Origin: Akkermansiaceae bacterium
Lineage (GTDB): Bacteria > Verrucomicrobiota > Verrucomicrobiia > Verrucomicrobiales > Akkermansiaceae
Length of the DNA: 64,000 nucleotides
Assembly (NCBI GenBank): GCA_905182405.1
Contig: CAJJBQ010000002.1
Coordinates: 1,240,001 to 1,304,000, forward strand
Direction: 5' to 3'
Shown: positions 1 to 8,802 of the stretch, in pieces
Numbering within the stretch: position 1 is the stretch's first letter
Layout: each line of letters opens with the position of its first letter
The notes under the pieces: generated by a model
The model's input: only the letters and a program-made list of their open reading frames with translations
The model's database searches: none
Told to the model about the DNA's origin: nothing
Program-made: the position numbers and the translations under genes

Positions 1-81
1 AAGGTTGGTAAAGTCTGAGGAACGGCCTGAAGATCAATTCACTCTTGCGCAGAACCCAAGCAAGGGGATATTCCCCCCACG

Positions 82-1680
82 ATGTCAGACGACGACAAAA
101 AAGACCCCAAATCCCCCGATCACGAGGAACTCCGCAAGTCCCTCGAAGGCATCTTTGGCAAGATGAGCAAGACCGGCTTCAGTTTCCCCGGCATGACCCC
201 CGCTGGCTCATCCCAGGAAGAGGAAGATCCCTTCGAAACCGAAGTGGCAGAAAAGGACGATATTTTCGAGTTCGACTACCTCCCGCGCGACATCAAAGCG
301 CACCTCGATCGCTTCGTCATTAGTCAAGACGATGCCAAGAAGGCCCTCGCGATCGCGGTCTGTGATCACTACAATCACGTAAAGTCGCTCAAAGCGCAGG
401 ACGACGACGCTCAGCCCCTCGAAATCCAGAAACAAAACGTCATGGTCGTCGGCCCCACCGGAGTGGGCAAAACTTACCTCATCAAGCACATAGCGGAACT
501 CGTTGGAGTGCCTTTTGTTAAAGCCGATGCCACCAAGTTCTCCGAAACCGGCTACGTCGGCGGCGATGTCGATGACCTCGTCCGTGAACTCGTAGCGAAG
601 GCCGATGGCGACGTCTCCCTCGCCGAATATGGTATCATTTATATCGACGAGATCGACAAGCTCGCCAGCACCGGCGGGGGAATGGGGCGCGATGTTAGCG
701 GCCGCGGCGTGCAAACCACCCTTCTCAAACTCATGGAGGAAACCGAAGTCGCCCTTCGGAACCCCAATGACATGCGCGGCCAGATGGCGGCCATGATGGA
801 AATGCAGCAGGGGAAAAAATCGAAGGAAACGATCAACACCCGCCACATCCTATTCATCGTCAGCGGTGCCTTTTCCGGGTTGGAAAAAATCGTCCGCAAG
901 CGCAGCGCCGCTTCGCAGATCGGCTTCACCGCCGAGAGCAAAGAACCCGAGATGGACAACGAGCTCTTCAAGCACGTCACTTCCCAGGACTACATCGACT
1001 TTGGCTTCGAAGCCGAATTCATCGGCCGCATCCCGGTGCGCGTCGTCTGCGAACATCTCCAAGCACCTGACCTCGAAGCCATCCTGAAATACTCCGAGGG
1101 CAGTCTCCTCCGCCAATACGAACGCGAATTCGAGGCCTATGGTATCGACGTTATTTTCAAAGACGAAGGCATCAAACGCATCTCCGAAATGGCGGCCGAA
1201 GAAAAAACGGGGGCTCGAGGACTCATGACCGTCGGCGAGCAAATCCTCCGCGATTTCAAATACGAACTTCCCGGCACCTCCGTCAACGAACTCATCGTCG
1301 ATGCCGATCTCATCGACAACCGCGAAACCCATCTCGAGAAATTCCGCGAGCTTGGCCAGGAGCTCGTCGTCGAAAAGGCCCGCCAGGAAGTCGAAGCCTT
1401 CGTCCGCGATTTCAAGGACAAGCACAACGTCATTGTCACCCTCGAAGACGACGCCGTCGCCCTCATCGTCGAAAAAGCAGGAGCCCAAGCCCGCAGCGTT
1501 CTCCAGGTCGCCCGACAGCTCTTCCGCGACTACCAGTTCGGCCTCAAGCTCGTCCAAAAGAACACCGGCCAGAAGGAGTTCCACCTCCCCGCCTCCGCCG
1601 TCATCGATCCCGACGCCTTCCTCAGCGAAATGGTCGTCAAGTCCTACAAAGACCAAGCCCAAGAAAAAAAATCTGAGTAA
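82..1680 (+). CDS. ClpX-like AAA+ unfoldase lacking the zinc-binding domain
   Basis: A AAA+ protein unfoldase of the ClpX type, expected to be a cytoplasmic hexamer that feeds proteins to ClpP. Seen in the 532-residue protein: Walker A GPTGVGKT at 124-131, the ClpX pore loop GYVG at 157-160, Walker B IIYIDEIDK at 185-193, an IGF tripeptide at 280-282 matching the ClpP-docking loop, the arginine-finger region GRIPV at 315-319, and a sensor-2 GARGL. The N-terminal C4 zinc finger of ordinary ClpX is absent, replaced by about 60 acidic residues. The protein is about 100 residues longer than E. coli ClpX because of a C-terminal extension that resembles a second AAA lid. It could be the main ClpX or a paralogue; no clpP is in view. 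The ATG at 82 is preceded by GGGGATATT-type sequence without a strong ribosome site. Confidence 0.88.
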   Translation: MSDDDKKDPKSPDHEELRKSLEGIFGKMSKTGFSFPGMTPAGSSQEEEDPFETEVAEKDDIFEFDYLPRDIKAHLDRFVISQDDAKKALAIAVCDHYNHVKSLKAQDDDAQPLEIQKQNVMVVGPTGVGKTYLIKHIAELVGVPFVKADATKFSETGYVGGDVDDLVRELVAKADGDVSLAEYGIIYIDEIDKLASTGGGMGRDVSGRGVQTTLLKLMEETEVALRNPNDMRGQMAAMMEMQQGKKSKETINTRHILFIVSGAFSGLEKIVRKRSAASQIGFTAESKEPEMDNELFKHVTSQDYIDFGFEAEFIGRIPVRVVCEHLQAPDLEAILKYSEGSLLRQYEREFEAYGIDVIFKDEGIKRISEMAAEEKTGARGLMTVGEQILRDFKYELPGTSVNELIVDADLIDNRETHLEKFRELGQELVVEKARQEVEAFVRDFKDKHNVIVTLEDDAVALIVEKAGAQARSVLQVARQLFRDYQFGLKLVQKNTGQKEFHLPASAVIDPDAFLSEMVVKSYKDQAQEKKSE

Positions 1681-2085
1681 GTCGGCGCGAAAAACTCAAG
1701 ACCTCTGGAGTGATCCAAAAAGGCTCACCTCCCGAATCCCCAGCAAAAATTCATACTGGCAGCACAAGGATCAACGTCTCCGGGATGAGGATCACTCGCC
1801 TCTCTGAGGAATCGAGGATAAGTCGAGCACTCCGCCTCACCAAAAAATCAACCCGCCGTAATCCCCTTAAACCCTGCCCCACGCCCCCCCCAGTAAGATT
1901 AGCCCCATTCGTCTCATTCGCGTTCCTCCCCCTAGCAAGCAAGGCCCCTCTTTATCGGTTCAACCAAGATCCAATACATCCCATTCATCCGTGGTTACAC
2001 CTTCCATCCCCCTTCCTCCTAAAAAGAATTGCAAGGAAGCGCGGAAAAGTCAGGATGCCGCCGACAGAAATTCTGTCACAAAAGC
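1681..2085. other. Gap with dispersed intergenic repeat fragments, no gene
   Basis: No convincing coding region. The stretch around 1906-2005 has phrases such as ATTCGTCTCATTCGCG and ATTCATCCGTGGTTA, which resemble short sequences in other gaps of this window (for example near 37900 and 44400-44540). I read it as decayed dispersed-repeat DNA ahead of ilvE. Confidence 0.5.
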
Positions 2086-2970
2086 ATGAGTCGGAAAATT
2101 TGGTTGGACGGAAACATCGTCGAAGAAGCGGATGCCAAGATCTCGGTATTCGACCACGGTCTTTTATATGGTGACGGAATCTTCGAAGGCATTCGCTTTT
2201 ACGAAAACCGCGTCTTCCGCCTCCGCGAGCACATCGAACGCCTCTTTCTCTCTGCCAAGGCCCTCCTAATCAAAATGCCCTGGTCCATCGACGAGGTCAT
2301 GGCCTACACCCTCGACACCATCCGCGCGAACGGACTCACCGAAGGCTACATCCGTCTCGTCGTCACCCGTGGCGTCGGTGACCTCGGCCTCAACCCTTAC
2401 CTTTGCCCCACCCCGTCGATGTTCATCATCGCCTCGGGCATCAAACTCTATCCTACCGAGTATTACACCAATGGCCTCGAAGTCGTCACTTGTGGCACCC
2501 GTCGACCCACCCCTGCGAGCTTGAGCCCGCAGGTCAAGTCGCTCAACTACCTCAATAATATCATGGCCAAAATCGAAGCCCTCAAGGCTGGAGCCATGGA
2601 AGGCCTCATGCTCAATGAGCAAGGCTACGTTGCCGAGTGCACTGGAGACAACGTCTTCATCGTGAAAAAAGGCCAAGTCATCACCCCTCCCGTCTCCGAT
2701 GGCTCGCTCGATGGCATCACCCGACAAGTCATCTTCGACCTCTGTGAAAAATCTGGCATCACCATCCGTGAGGCCTCCCTCACGCGCTACGATCTCTACA
2801 CCGCGGAAGAATCCTTCCTCACCGGAACCGCCGCCGAAGTCATCCCGATGGTTAAACTCGACGAACGCGAAATCGGCCACGGTGAAAGCGAGGGCCGCCC
2901 CGGCCCCATCACCCTCAAGCTCACCGAAGCATTCCGTGCTCTGGTGAGAAGCGAAGGAGAACCGATCTAG
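2086..2970 (+). CDS. ilvE: Branched-chain amino acid aminotransferase (class IV)
   Basis: A PLP-dependent class IV aminotransferase, most likely the enzyme that interconverts leucine, isoleucine and valine with their 2-oxo acids in the cytoplasm. The 294-residue protein begins MSRKIWLDG, has the family pattern FDHGLLYGDGIFEGIR near residues 21-37, the lysine in QVKSLNYLNN expected to hold PLP, and the C-terminal EESFLTGTAAEVIP segment. Length is normal for the family. An upstream in-frame ATG at 2029 would add a basic, unconserved tail, so the ATG at 2086 is chosen. Together with leuC-leuD 4 kb downstream it fits leucine biosynthesis, though they are not one operon. A D-amino-acid aminotransferase or 4-amino-4-deoxychorismate lyase is less likely given length and motifs. 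Confidence 0.88.
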   Translation: MSRKIWLDGNIVEEADAKISVFDHGLLYGDGIFEGIRFYENRVFRLREHIERLFLSAKALLIKMPWSIDEVMAYTLDTIRANGLTEGYIRLVVTRGVGDLGLNPYLCPTPSMFIIASGIKLYPTEYYTNGLEVVTCGTRRPTPASLSPQVKSLNYLNNIMAKIEALKAGAMEGLMLNEQGYVAECTGDNVFIVKKGQVITPPVSDGSLDGITRQVIFDLCEKSGITIREASLTRYDLYTAEESFLTGTAAEVIPMVKLDEREIGHGESEGRPGPITLKLTEAFRALVRSEGEPI

Positions 2971-3490
2971 GCAACACCCGGAGAGATCTCAGCAACTCTT
3001 CGGAGAACACCATTCCCCTGAGGGGATCTATCTTGAGACGCTGGGACCAAAGTGCCCTAACCATTAAGAAACAAACTCCCATCGTCCTCCCAAAATAGAC
3101 TCAAAGCGGCTAGTCATACCCCAAATCGTCCCGCTTCGCCCCAGTCCGAAAAACATCCTCATCACGGAGTCCCAGCCTGCCATTCCAACGCCCCTCGTTG
3201 ATATTTCCTGCGGCACCCACCGACACAATGTCTCATCGCCATGGCCTCCGCCACCCAAGCCCCGACCAAAACCAAAGAAGATCTTCAAAAAGAAATCGAT
3301 CTCCTAAAGAGGAGGAAGATCCACCAGCAAGAGTAGCGTGACCGCCTCTCTCAACCCCGATCACCATCCACGAACTCGTCCGTTAGCCCTCTCCCTTTCT
3401 AGAGCGCGCCTGTCATCTCGCCACAAAATTCAGGAATGAAAAGCAACCCCATCGTTCAAACTTCAAATCTCCCTGTTCAGATCTCAAAGT
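2971..3490. other. Gap without a supported gene
   Basis: Only short open frames occur. A 31-codon frame at 3241-3336 encodes a charged, helix-prone peptide (EDLQKEIDLLKRRK) that could be a remnant, but nothing supports it as a gene. The right edge (3451-3499) is a copy of a short dispersed repeat also present at 6161-6202. Confidence 0.4.
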
Positions 3491-3499
3491 TCATTCGCC
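3451..3499. repeat. Dispersed intergenic repeat, copy A
   Basis: Shares ATCGTTCAAA, CTGTTCAG and AGTTCATTCGCC, in the same order, with 6161-6202. The sulfatase stop codon (complement of 3491-3493) lies inside this copy, so the repeat supplies the last residues of that protein. Confidence 0.55.
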
Positions 3500-4804
3500 C
3501 ACCTTCCCCGGTCCCCAACGAGGTTCCTCAAGCTTACTCTCCCACTGATCCAGCTTCTTCAGCATCGCTTTAAAACGTTCTCCCTCCAATTCCGATAAAT
3601 CGGTCGCTTCTCCAATATCAGTGGTGAGATCAAACAATGCCGGCTTCATTCCCTTCTTCCGATCCTCCACTACCTTCCACTTCCCCTCGCGCATCGCCCG
3701 AGGTCCCTTTGAACCTCCTTGTCGCCAGAAGAGAATCCTCTCATTCGGTTCCTCCGACCCATCAAGCAAGTTTAAGAAGCTTTGTCCGTCGAGCTTCCAC
3801 TCTTCCTTCACTTCAGCGCCCCCCGCATCCAAAAACGTCGGTATGAGATCCAAAGAACTCACCACTCCATTCACCACGCTCCCTTTCTTAATCTTCCCAG
3901 GCCAGCGCATCGCCCAAGGCACTCGTAATCCGCCTTCCCAGACCGTCCCCTTTTTCCCCTGAAGCGGGAAATTATTTGCCCCGGATTGCGTCTGCCCGCC
4001 ATTATCATTCGTGAAAAGAACAATGGTGTTTTCCTCAAGTCCCTCCGACTTCAAACAATCGAGCACCTTCCCGACATTGTCATCGAGGCTCACAATCAAT
4101 CCCGCATAACCCTTGCGCTTCTTCTCCTTAATATGCGCGACTCTCGATAAATCAGACTCCTTCGGCTGCAGCGGACCGTGAGGCGAGGTGAACGAGACAA
4201 AGAGATAAAAGGTCTCCTCTTTATTCTCCTTGATAAAGCGACAAGCGGCATCCCCAAAGCGGTCCGTGACATAGCCCTCCTCCGGAGTATTCTCCCCATT
4301 CTCCTGAATCACCTTATGATCCGAAATCTTCTGCTGCGCCGGGTAAGGACGCGCACCCTGAAGCAGTCCATAGAACCAATCAAATCCCCGCCTATTTGGA
4401 TGATAAGCTTCCGGATAACCCAAATGCCATTTCCCGATCAGCCCGGTCTTGTAGCCAATCTTCTGCATCCTCTTCGCTCCAAAAGTTTCCTTTAGCTCCA
4501 ATCCATTCTTCGTCCCCGGAGGCAGATTGTTATCGTAACCAAAGCGCTGCGGATACCGCCCCGTCATCAACCCAGCCCGCGACGGTGAGCACACTGACCC
4601 ACACATATAAGCATTCGTAAAACGAGCCCCCTCCTTCGCAATTCGATCAATATGCGGCGTGAGCGCCTTCATCTCCTCCCGGCACCCGGACTGAAAACCA
4701 AAGTCCGCGTAACCCGCATCATCCGAATACAGGACCACAATATTCGGCCGCGACAAGCCATTCAAAACCAGCAACGCAAAAACAAACCCAAATCGGAAGA
4801 TCAT
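3491..4804 (-). CDS. Secreted type I sulfatase (arylsulfatase-like)
   Basis: A sulfuric-ester hydrolase of the formylglycine-dependent family, probably exported and acting on sulfated polysaccharide. From the ATG at 4804 the protein has 437 residues with an N-terminal hydrophobic signal (MIFRFGFVFALLVLNGL). The metal-binding start is NIVVLYSDDAGYADFG. The modified-cysteine motif is C72-S-P-S-R76 in SVCSPSRAGLMTGR, followed by FTNDNGGQ and GGLRVPWAMRWPG further on. An upstream in-frame ATG at 4867 would bury the signal peptide, so 4804 is preferred. It is divergent from the TPR gene at 4956. Substrate cannot be told from sequence. A formylglycine-generating enzyme must be encoded elsewhere. 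Confidence 0.9.
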   Translation of the reverse strand: MIFRFGFVFALLVLNGLSRPNIVVLYSDDAGYADFGFQSGCREEMKALTPHIDRIAKEGARFTNAYMCGSVCSPSRAGLMTGRYPQRFGYDNNLPPGTKNGLELKETFGAKRMQKIGYKTGLIGKWHLGYPEAYHPNRRGFDWFYGLLQGARPYPAQQKISDHKVIQENGENTPEEGYVTDRFGDAACRFIKENKEETFYLFVSFTSPHGPLQPKESDLSRVAHIKEKKRKGYAGLIVSLDDNVGKVLDCLKSEGLEENTIVLFTNDNGGQTQSGANNFPLQGKKGTVWEGGLRVPWAMRWPGKIKKGSVVNGVVSSLDLIPTFLDAGGAEVKEEWKLDGQSFLNLLDGSEEPNERILFWRQGGSKGPRAMREGKWKVVEDRKKGMKPALFDLTTDIGEATDLSELEGERFKAMLKKLDQWESKLEEPRWGPGKVGE

Positions 4805-4955
4805 TTTGAAAACTAGTTCCTCACCCTCACCCAAGACAATGTCCAAGTAAAAAATCCTCTCACACACCCATAACCATCTATTACCGAGTTAGTCTCGGTG
4901 ACCACACGACATAGCCCTTCCATCTTCATTCGATCAGGTTAAAAAGGGATCTCTC

Positions 4956-5816
4956 ATGCTCTCAACACGAACAGCCGAACCAGCTTTTTTCTCAAAGAGC
5001 ACCTCCTTGGCAACCGTCCTCGTGATTGCCCTTGTCGTTTTCCTCTCCTCTCCCCCAACCAGCGGACACGGCTTACTCCACGAACAAATCGTCGAAGTCA
5101 GCACTCAATTAAAAGCGGCCCCTAACGACAAGACTCTTCGCCTTCGTCTCGCCGAACTCTTCATCGCCCACAGCCAACCAGAGAAGGCCCGTAAGGAACT
5201 ATCCAAACTAACCAATTCTCAGCCACCCCACATCCCCGCCCTCCTCTCCTTTGCGAGTTTCGAAAAAAGGCAAGGAACCCACAAAAAAGCGCTCTCGCTC
5301 ATCGATGCCTATCTTCAGTTGGGAGGAACAAAAGAGGTCTCCCACAGCGAACGAGCCTACATTCTCTCCGCCCTCGGATCCCATCATGAGGCATCGAAAT
5401 CATGGGGCCGTTTTCTGGAACTCTCCAAGTCACCAACAGCACAGCAATTCTCCGACGCCGGAATCTCCTTCCTCTCAGAGGGTGAATTTCAAAAAGGCCA
5501 GCGCATCGTCGAGAAAGGCCTCCTCATATACCCACGCTCTATTCCCCTCCATCAAACCACTGCCCGCTTGATGCTCTCTCTAAGGGATTTTAAATCAGCC
5601 CAACTCCAATTCAAAAAACTACGGAATCACTATCCTAGTTTATCCCACCGTCTTTATTATGACGAGGGTATACTCCTTTCAAAAGAAGGTCTAAAACCCG
5701 AAGCTACTAAAGCGTTTAAAAGCGCACTCTCTCAGTTCAATAAACTCCCCGCTCGCAAGAAATCCCTCCCCGCACTGAAAGCGCTTAAAATTGAACTTCA
5801 GTCCAAAATCCCCTGA
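4956..5816 (+). CDS. Exported tetratricopeptide-repeat protein
   Basis: A 286-residue protein of unknown specific role. An N-terminal hydrophobic segment at about residues 20-38 (LATVLVIALVVFLSS) suggests export or membrane anchoring. The rest is helical with TPR spacing: pairs such as LRLRLAELFIAHSQPEKAR, AYILSALGSHHEASKSW and YYDEGILLSKEGLKPEA. TPR domains bind other proteins. The reading frame ends right where a degraded exported-protein gene begins (ATG at 5814 overlaps the stop), so the two were probably once translationally coupled. That partner is now broken, which leaves the function of this gene open. It is divergent from the sulfatase at 4804. Confidence 0.7.
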   Translation: MLSTRTAEPAFFSKSTSLATVLVIALVVFLSSPPTSGHGLLHEQIVEVSTQLKAAPNDKTLRLRLAELFIAHSQPEKARKELSKLTNSQPPHIPALLSFASFEKRQGTHKKALSLIDAYLQLGGTKEVSHSERAYILSALGSHHEASKSWGRFLELSKSPTAQQFSDAGISFLSEGEFQKGQRIVEKGLLIYPRSIPLHQTTARLMLSLRDFKSAQLQFKKLRNHYPSLSHRLYYDEGILLSKEGLKPEATKAFKSALSQFNKLPARKKSLPALKALKIELQSKIP

Positions 5817-6100
5817 TGAAACTCATCTCTCTTATTCCTCGCCATCTCCTCGTTTGCGTTTGGTGAGCTTGTCACCATCCTTCCTAAAAACGCCTCAGGC
5901 TGGGCCTATCTCAAGACTCTCGACGAAAAAGAGAACTCCATCAAGCTCGGTCACATATAAGTCCGGAGAGGGTTCCAGGATCGTAGAACTCATTGCCCAA
6001 AACAGCGACCTTGCTCCAGCAGATAAAACGCTCACTCTCAACCTAGTCCCACGTCGAGATCAGATCACACCCACCTCTGTAAAAAGACAACCCACTTTAT
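5814..6100 (+). pseudogene. Remnant of an exported protein gene, frameshifted
   Basis: An ATG at 5814 overlaps the TPR stop codon. Skipping one base in CTTATTCC restores a signal peptide (MKLISLFLAISSFAFGE) followed by LVTILPKNASGWAYL, a start that resembles secreted metallophosphoesterase or lamin-tail proteins of this phylum. The frame then stops at TAA near 5957. A second piece continues in another frame with YKSGEGSRIVELIAQNSD. No full domain survives, so the original product is uncertain. The interpretation rests on manual frame reading. Confidence 0.5.
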
Positions 6101-6160
6101 TGAGTGGGCCTCATTCAGAAAGATTCCCCATACTAAACACCCCCCTCCCTCCAAGTTTCC

Positions 6161-6202
6161 ATCGTTCAAATCTCACTATTCGCTGTTCAGAGTTCATTCG
6201 CC
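6161..6202. repeat. Dispersed intergenic repeat, copy B
   Basis: Carries ATCGTTCAAA, CTGTTCAG and AGTTCATTCGCC in the same order as copy A at 3451-3499. It lies between the broken gene and leuC. Confidence 0.55.
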
Positions 6203-6272
6203 AAGCAAGCCCTTGATCTCCCGCAAAAATCCGCTAAAACCCCCTCCCCGCCTCAAACAACGGGACAACTCC

Positions 6273-7700
6273 ATGGGAAAAACACTCTACCAAAAGGTCT
6301 GGGACGCACACACGGTGGGCACACTCAGCGACGGACGCACCCAACTTTTCATCGGCACGCACCTTATTCACGAAGTGACGAGCCCGCAGGCCTTCGGCAT
6401 GCTCCGCGAGCTCGGCCTTCCGGTTAAGTATCCCAAGCGCACCTTCGCAACCATCGACCACATCGTCCCTACCATTAATCAGGACCAGCCCGCCGACCCA
6501 CTCGCTGCTGAAATGATCGAGGCCATCCGTAAGAACTGCGATGACTTCGACGTCACCTACTTCGACCTTAAGTCTGGAAAACAGGGCATCGTCCACGTAG
6601 TCGGACCCGAGCAGGGCATCACCCAGCCCGGTTCCACCATCGCTTGTGGTGACTCGCACACCGCGACCCACGGAGCCTTCGGCGCCATCGCCTTCGGCAT
6701 CGGAACCACCCAGGTGCGCGACGTCCTAGCCACCCAGACCATGGCCATGGAGTCTCTCAAAGTTCGCCGCATCGAGGTGAACGGCAAACTCCGACCCGGC
6801 GTCTACGCCAAAGACGTCACCCTTCACATCATCCGCATGCTCGGAGCAAAAGGCGGCATCGGCTACGCCTACGAGTATGCTGGCGACACCTTCGATCACT
6901 TCTCGATGGAAGAACGCATGACCGTCTGCAACATGGCGATCGAAGGCGGAGCACGCTGCGGCTACGTCAACCCAGACGAAACCACCTTCGAGTTCCTCAA
7001 AGGACGCCCCTACTCACCCACCGGAGCCGAGTGGGACGAAGCCGTCACCCGCTGGCAATCCTTCGCCTCCGATGCCGACGCTGAATTCGATGACATCATT
7101 ACCATCAATGCCGAGGACGTAGAGCCATCCGTCACTTGGGGAATTTCCCCTGACCACGGTATCACCATCGGTGAAGACATCCCCGATCCCGCCACCACTG
7201 CTGACCCGGAAGAAAGAGCCGTCATCGAGGAAGCCCTCGCCTACATGAAGCTCCCCGCCGGAACCCCGATCAAAGGTATCCCCATCGATGTCGCCTTTAT
7301 CGGATCCTGCACCAATGGCCGCCTCTCCGACTTCCGTGAAACCGCCAAATTCCTCAAGGGCAAAAAGGTCTCCGCAGGCGTCACCGCCATCGCCGTTCCC
7401 GGATCGCAAATCACCGCCATCCAGTGCGAGCAGGAAGGCCTCGATAAAATCTTCGAAGAAGCCGGATTCGAATGGCGCGCCGCAGGCTGCTCCATGTGCC
7501 TCGCGATGAACCCCGATAAACTCATCGGCGATCAGATCTGCGCCTCCTCTTCCAACCGGAACTTCAAAGGCCGCCAGGGCTCCCCCATCGGGCGCACCAT
7601 TCTCATGTCGCCCGTCATGGTCGCCGCCGCCGCCGTCGAAGGCAAGATCGCCGACGCCCGCGAAACTTTCGAAACCCTCGGCAGCTCTGCCGTCGCTTAG
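6273..7700 (+). CDS. leuC: 3-isopropylmalate dehydratase large subunit
   Basis: The large subunit of isopropylmalate isomerase, which with LeuD converts 2-isopropylmalate to 3-isopropylmalate in leucine synthesis. The 475-residue protein starts [13 protein letters not shown] and shows the aconitase-family signatures [13 protein letters not shown] near residues 127-139, FIGSCTNGR, and [10 protein letters not shown]. The cysteines of the last two motifs ligate the 4Fe-4S cluster. Length is standard. The in-frame start at 6213 adds residues unlike the family, so 6273 is used. leuD follows at 7919, with a 59-codon foreign fragment between them. Homoaconitase is a less likely alternative. Confidence 0.95.
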   Translation: MGKTLYQKVWDAHTVGTLSDGRTQLFIGTHLIHEVTSPQAFGMLRELGLPVKYPKRTFATIDHIVPTINQDQPADPLAAEMIEAIRKNCDDFDVTYFDLKSGKQGIVHVVGPEQGITQPGSTIACGDSHTATHGAFGAIAFGIGTTQVRDVLATQTMAMESLKVRRIEVNGKLRPGVYAKDVTLHIIRMLGAKGGIGYAYEYAGDTFDHFSMEERMTVCNMAIEGGARCGYVNPDETTFEFLKGRPYSPTGAEWDEAVTRWQSFASDADAEFDDIITINAEDVEPSVTWGISPDHGITIGEDIPDPATTADPEERAVIEEALAYMKLPAGTPIKGIPIDVAFIGSCTNGRLSDFRETAKFLKGKKVSAGVTAIAVPGSQITAIQCEQEGLDKIFEEAGFEWRAAGCSMCLAMNPDKLIGDQICASSSNRNFKGRQGSPIGRTILMSPVMVAAAAVEGKIADARETFETLGSSAVA

Positions 7701-7718
7701 GTCAACCAACCGAACTCC

Positions 7719-7898
7719 ATGAAAACTCTCCTCGATGACCGGGACATCACCATGCCCGACACCATCGCTAAAGTGCACAGCGAAAAGCCCGAAAACTCAC
7801 ACTTTTTCGCCGTCGGCGCCGCCCACTATACCGGAGCAACCGCTAACCAGGACCTTCTCACGAAAAAAGGCTACACCATCACTCCCGCCTTCAAGTAA
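7719..7898 (+). pseudogene. C-terminal shard of a TraB/GumN-family gene between leuC and leuD
   Basis: A 59-codon open frame beginning MKTLLDDRDITMPDTIA and containing HFFAVGAAHYTGA and LLTKKGYTITPAFK before TAA. The pattern (a LLDDRN-like start, an FxAVGAAHxxG core, then an LLxKKGYxI end) matches the last part of TraB/GumN-family proteins, which are normally about 250-300 residues. The N-terminal four-fifths is missing. It starts 18 bases after leuC and ends 20 bases before leuD, so it probably still lies on the leuCD transcript. Whether the short peptide is translated is unknown. The family match is from memory of the motif, not from a search. Confidence 0.6.
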
Positions 7899-7918
7899 CC
7901 TTCACAAATTATCGCATC

Positions 7919-8521
7919 ATGGCCATCGCACCCATCACTCAAGTTTCCGGGACCGCCGTCCCCATCCCCGGAGCCGACATCGACACCGACCGTATCATCC
8001 CCGCACGCTTCATGAAGTGTGTCACCTTTGATGGACTCGGCGAGTTCGCCTTCTACGACGTTCGCTTCGATCCCGTCTCCGGCGAAAAAACCGATCACCC
8101 GCTCAATGACGAGCGCTTCAAGGATGCCTCCATCCTCGTCGCCGGCATCAACTTCGGCTGCGGCTCCTCCCGTGAGCATGCGCCCCAGTCGCTTACCAAG
8201 TATGGTTTTACCGGCATCGTCGCCGAGTCCTTCGCGGAAATCTTCTACGGTAACTCCACCACCCTCGGCCTCCCCTGCGTCTCCGCGCCCAAGGCCGACA
8301 TCGATGCGCTCAAAGCAGCCACGGCAGCCGATGCCACCCTTGAGGTGAAGATCGACATCGAAGCCATGACGGTCACCGCCGGAGACGTCAGCTTCCCAGT
8401 CGAAATGCCCGCTCCCGCACGTCATGCTCTCCTCTCCGGAAAGTACGACCCCATCGCGGAACTCATCGGAAACAAAGACAAGATCGAAGCCACTGCCGCT
8501 AATCTTGTTTACGTTGAGTAA
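7919..8521 (+). CDS. leuD: 3-isopropylmalate dehydratase small subunit
   Basis: The small (swivel-domain) subunit that pairs with LeuC in leucine biosynthesis. The 200-residue protein shows DIDTDRIIPARFMK near residues 20-33 and the family hallmark FGCGSSREHAPQSL near residues 79-92, both typical of LeuD. Length matches the family. Its start ATG at 7919 follows the TraB/GumN fragment by 20 bases, and both lie in the same direction as leuC, so co-transcription is likely. Confidence 0.95.
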   Translation: MAIAPITQVSGTAVPIPGADIDTDRIIPARFMKCVTFDGLGEFAFYDVRFDPVSGEKTDHPLNDERFKDASILVAGINFGCGSSREHAPQSLTKYGFTGIVAESFAEIFYGNSTTLGLPCVSAPKADIDALKAATAADATLEVKIDIEAMTVTAGDVSFPVEMPAPARHALLSGKYDPIAELIGNKDKIEATAANLVYVE

Positions 8522-8802
8522 ATTAGAAGCTCAGCCGACCAGCGACAACGGCGGCCCTGAAGCGAGAGGCTTCCGAGAAGGATCATGAGGCTCGATGATG
8601 ACTCAGAAACGAACAGGTAGATGCTCACTGCAGGAATGCCCGCAAGCCGTTGTACATTGCTAGTGAAAATTCACCATCGACGTGATCACGGGCTCAATCA
8701 CCCTGGGATTCGGGGCCATTATGGCATTCCGACGGAATCACGCTCAAACAAGGCCGGCCGAGTAAAAGACCGCGCCGTAGTGGAAGCATCTCCCAAAGCC
8801 GA
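8522..8802. other. Gap without a supported gene
   Basis: Convergent space between leuD and the minus-strand flavoprotein gene. An open frame near 8621-8806 shows no recognisable features. No terminator with a clear T-run was found. Confidence 0.4.

Noticed and set aside
208..846. 212-codon minus-strand frame opposite the ClpX-like gene
   Set aside because: Shadow frame of a strong coding gene with composition matching the reverse complement; no motifs.
3064..3288. 74-codon minus-strand frame between ilvE and the sulfatase
   Set aside because: Glycine/phenylalanine-rich, no recognisable features.
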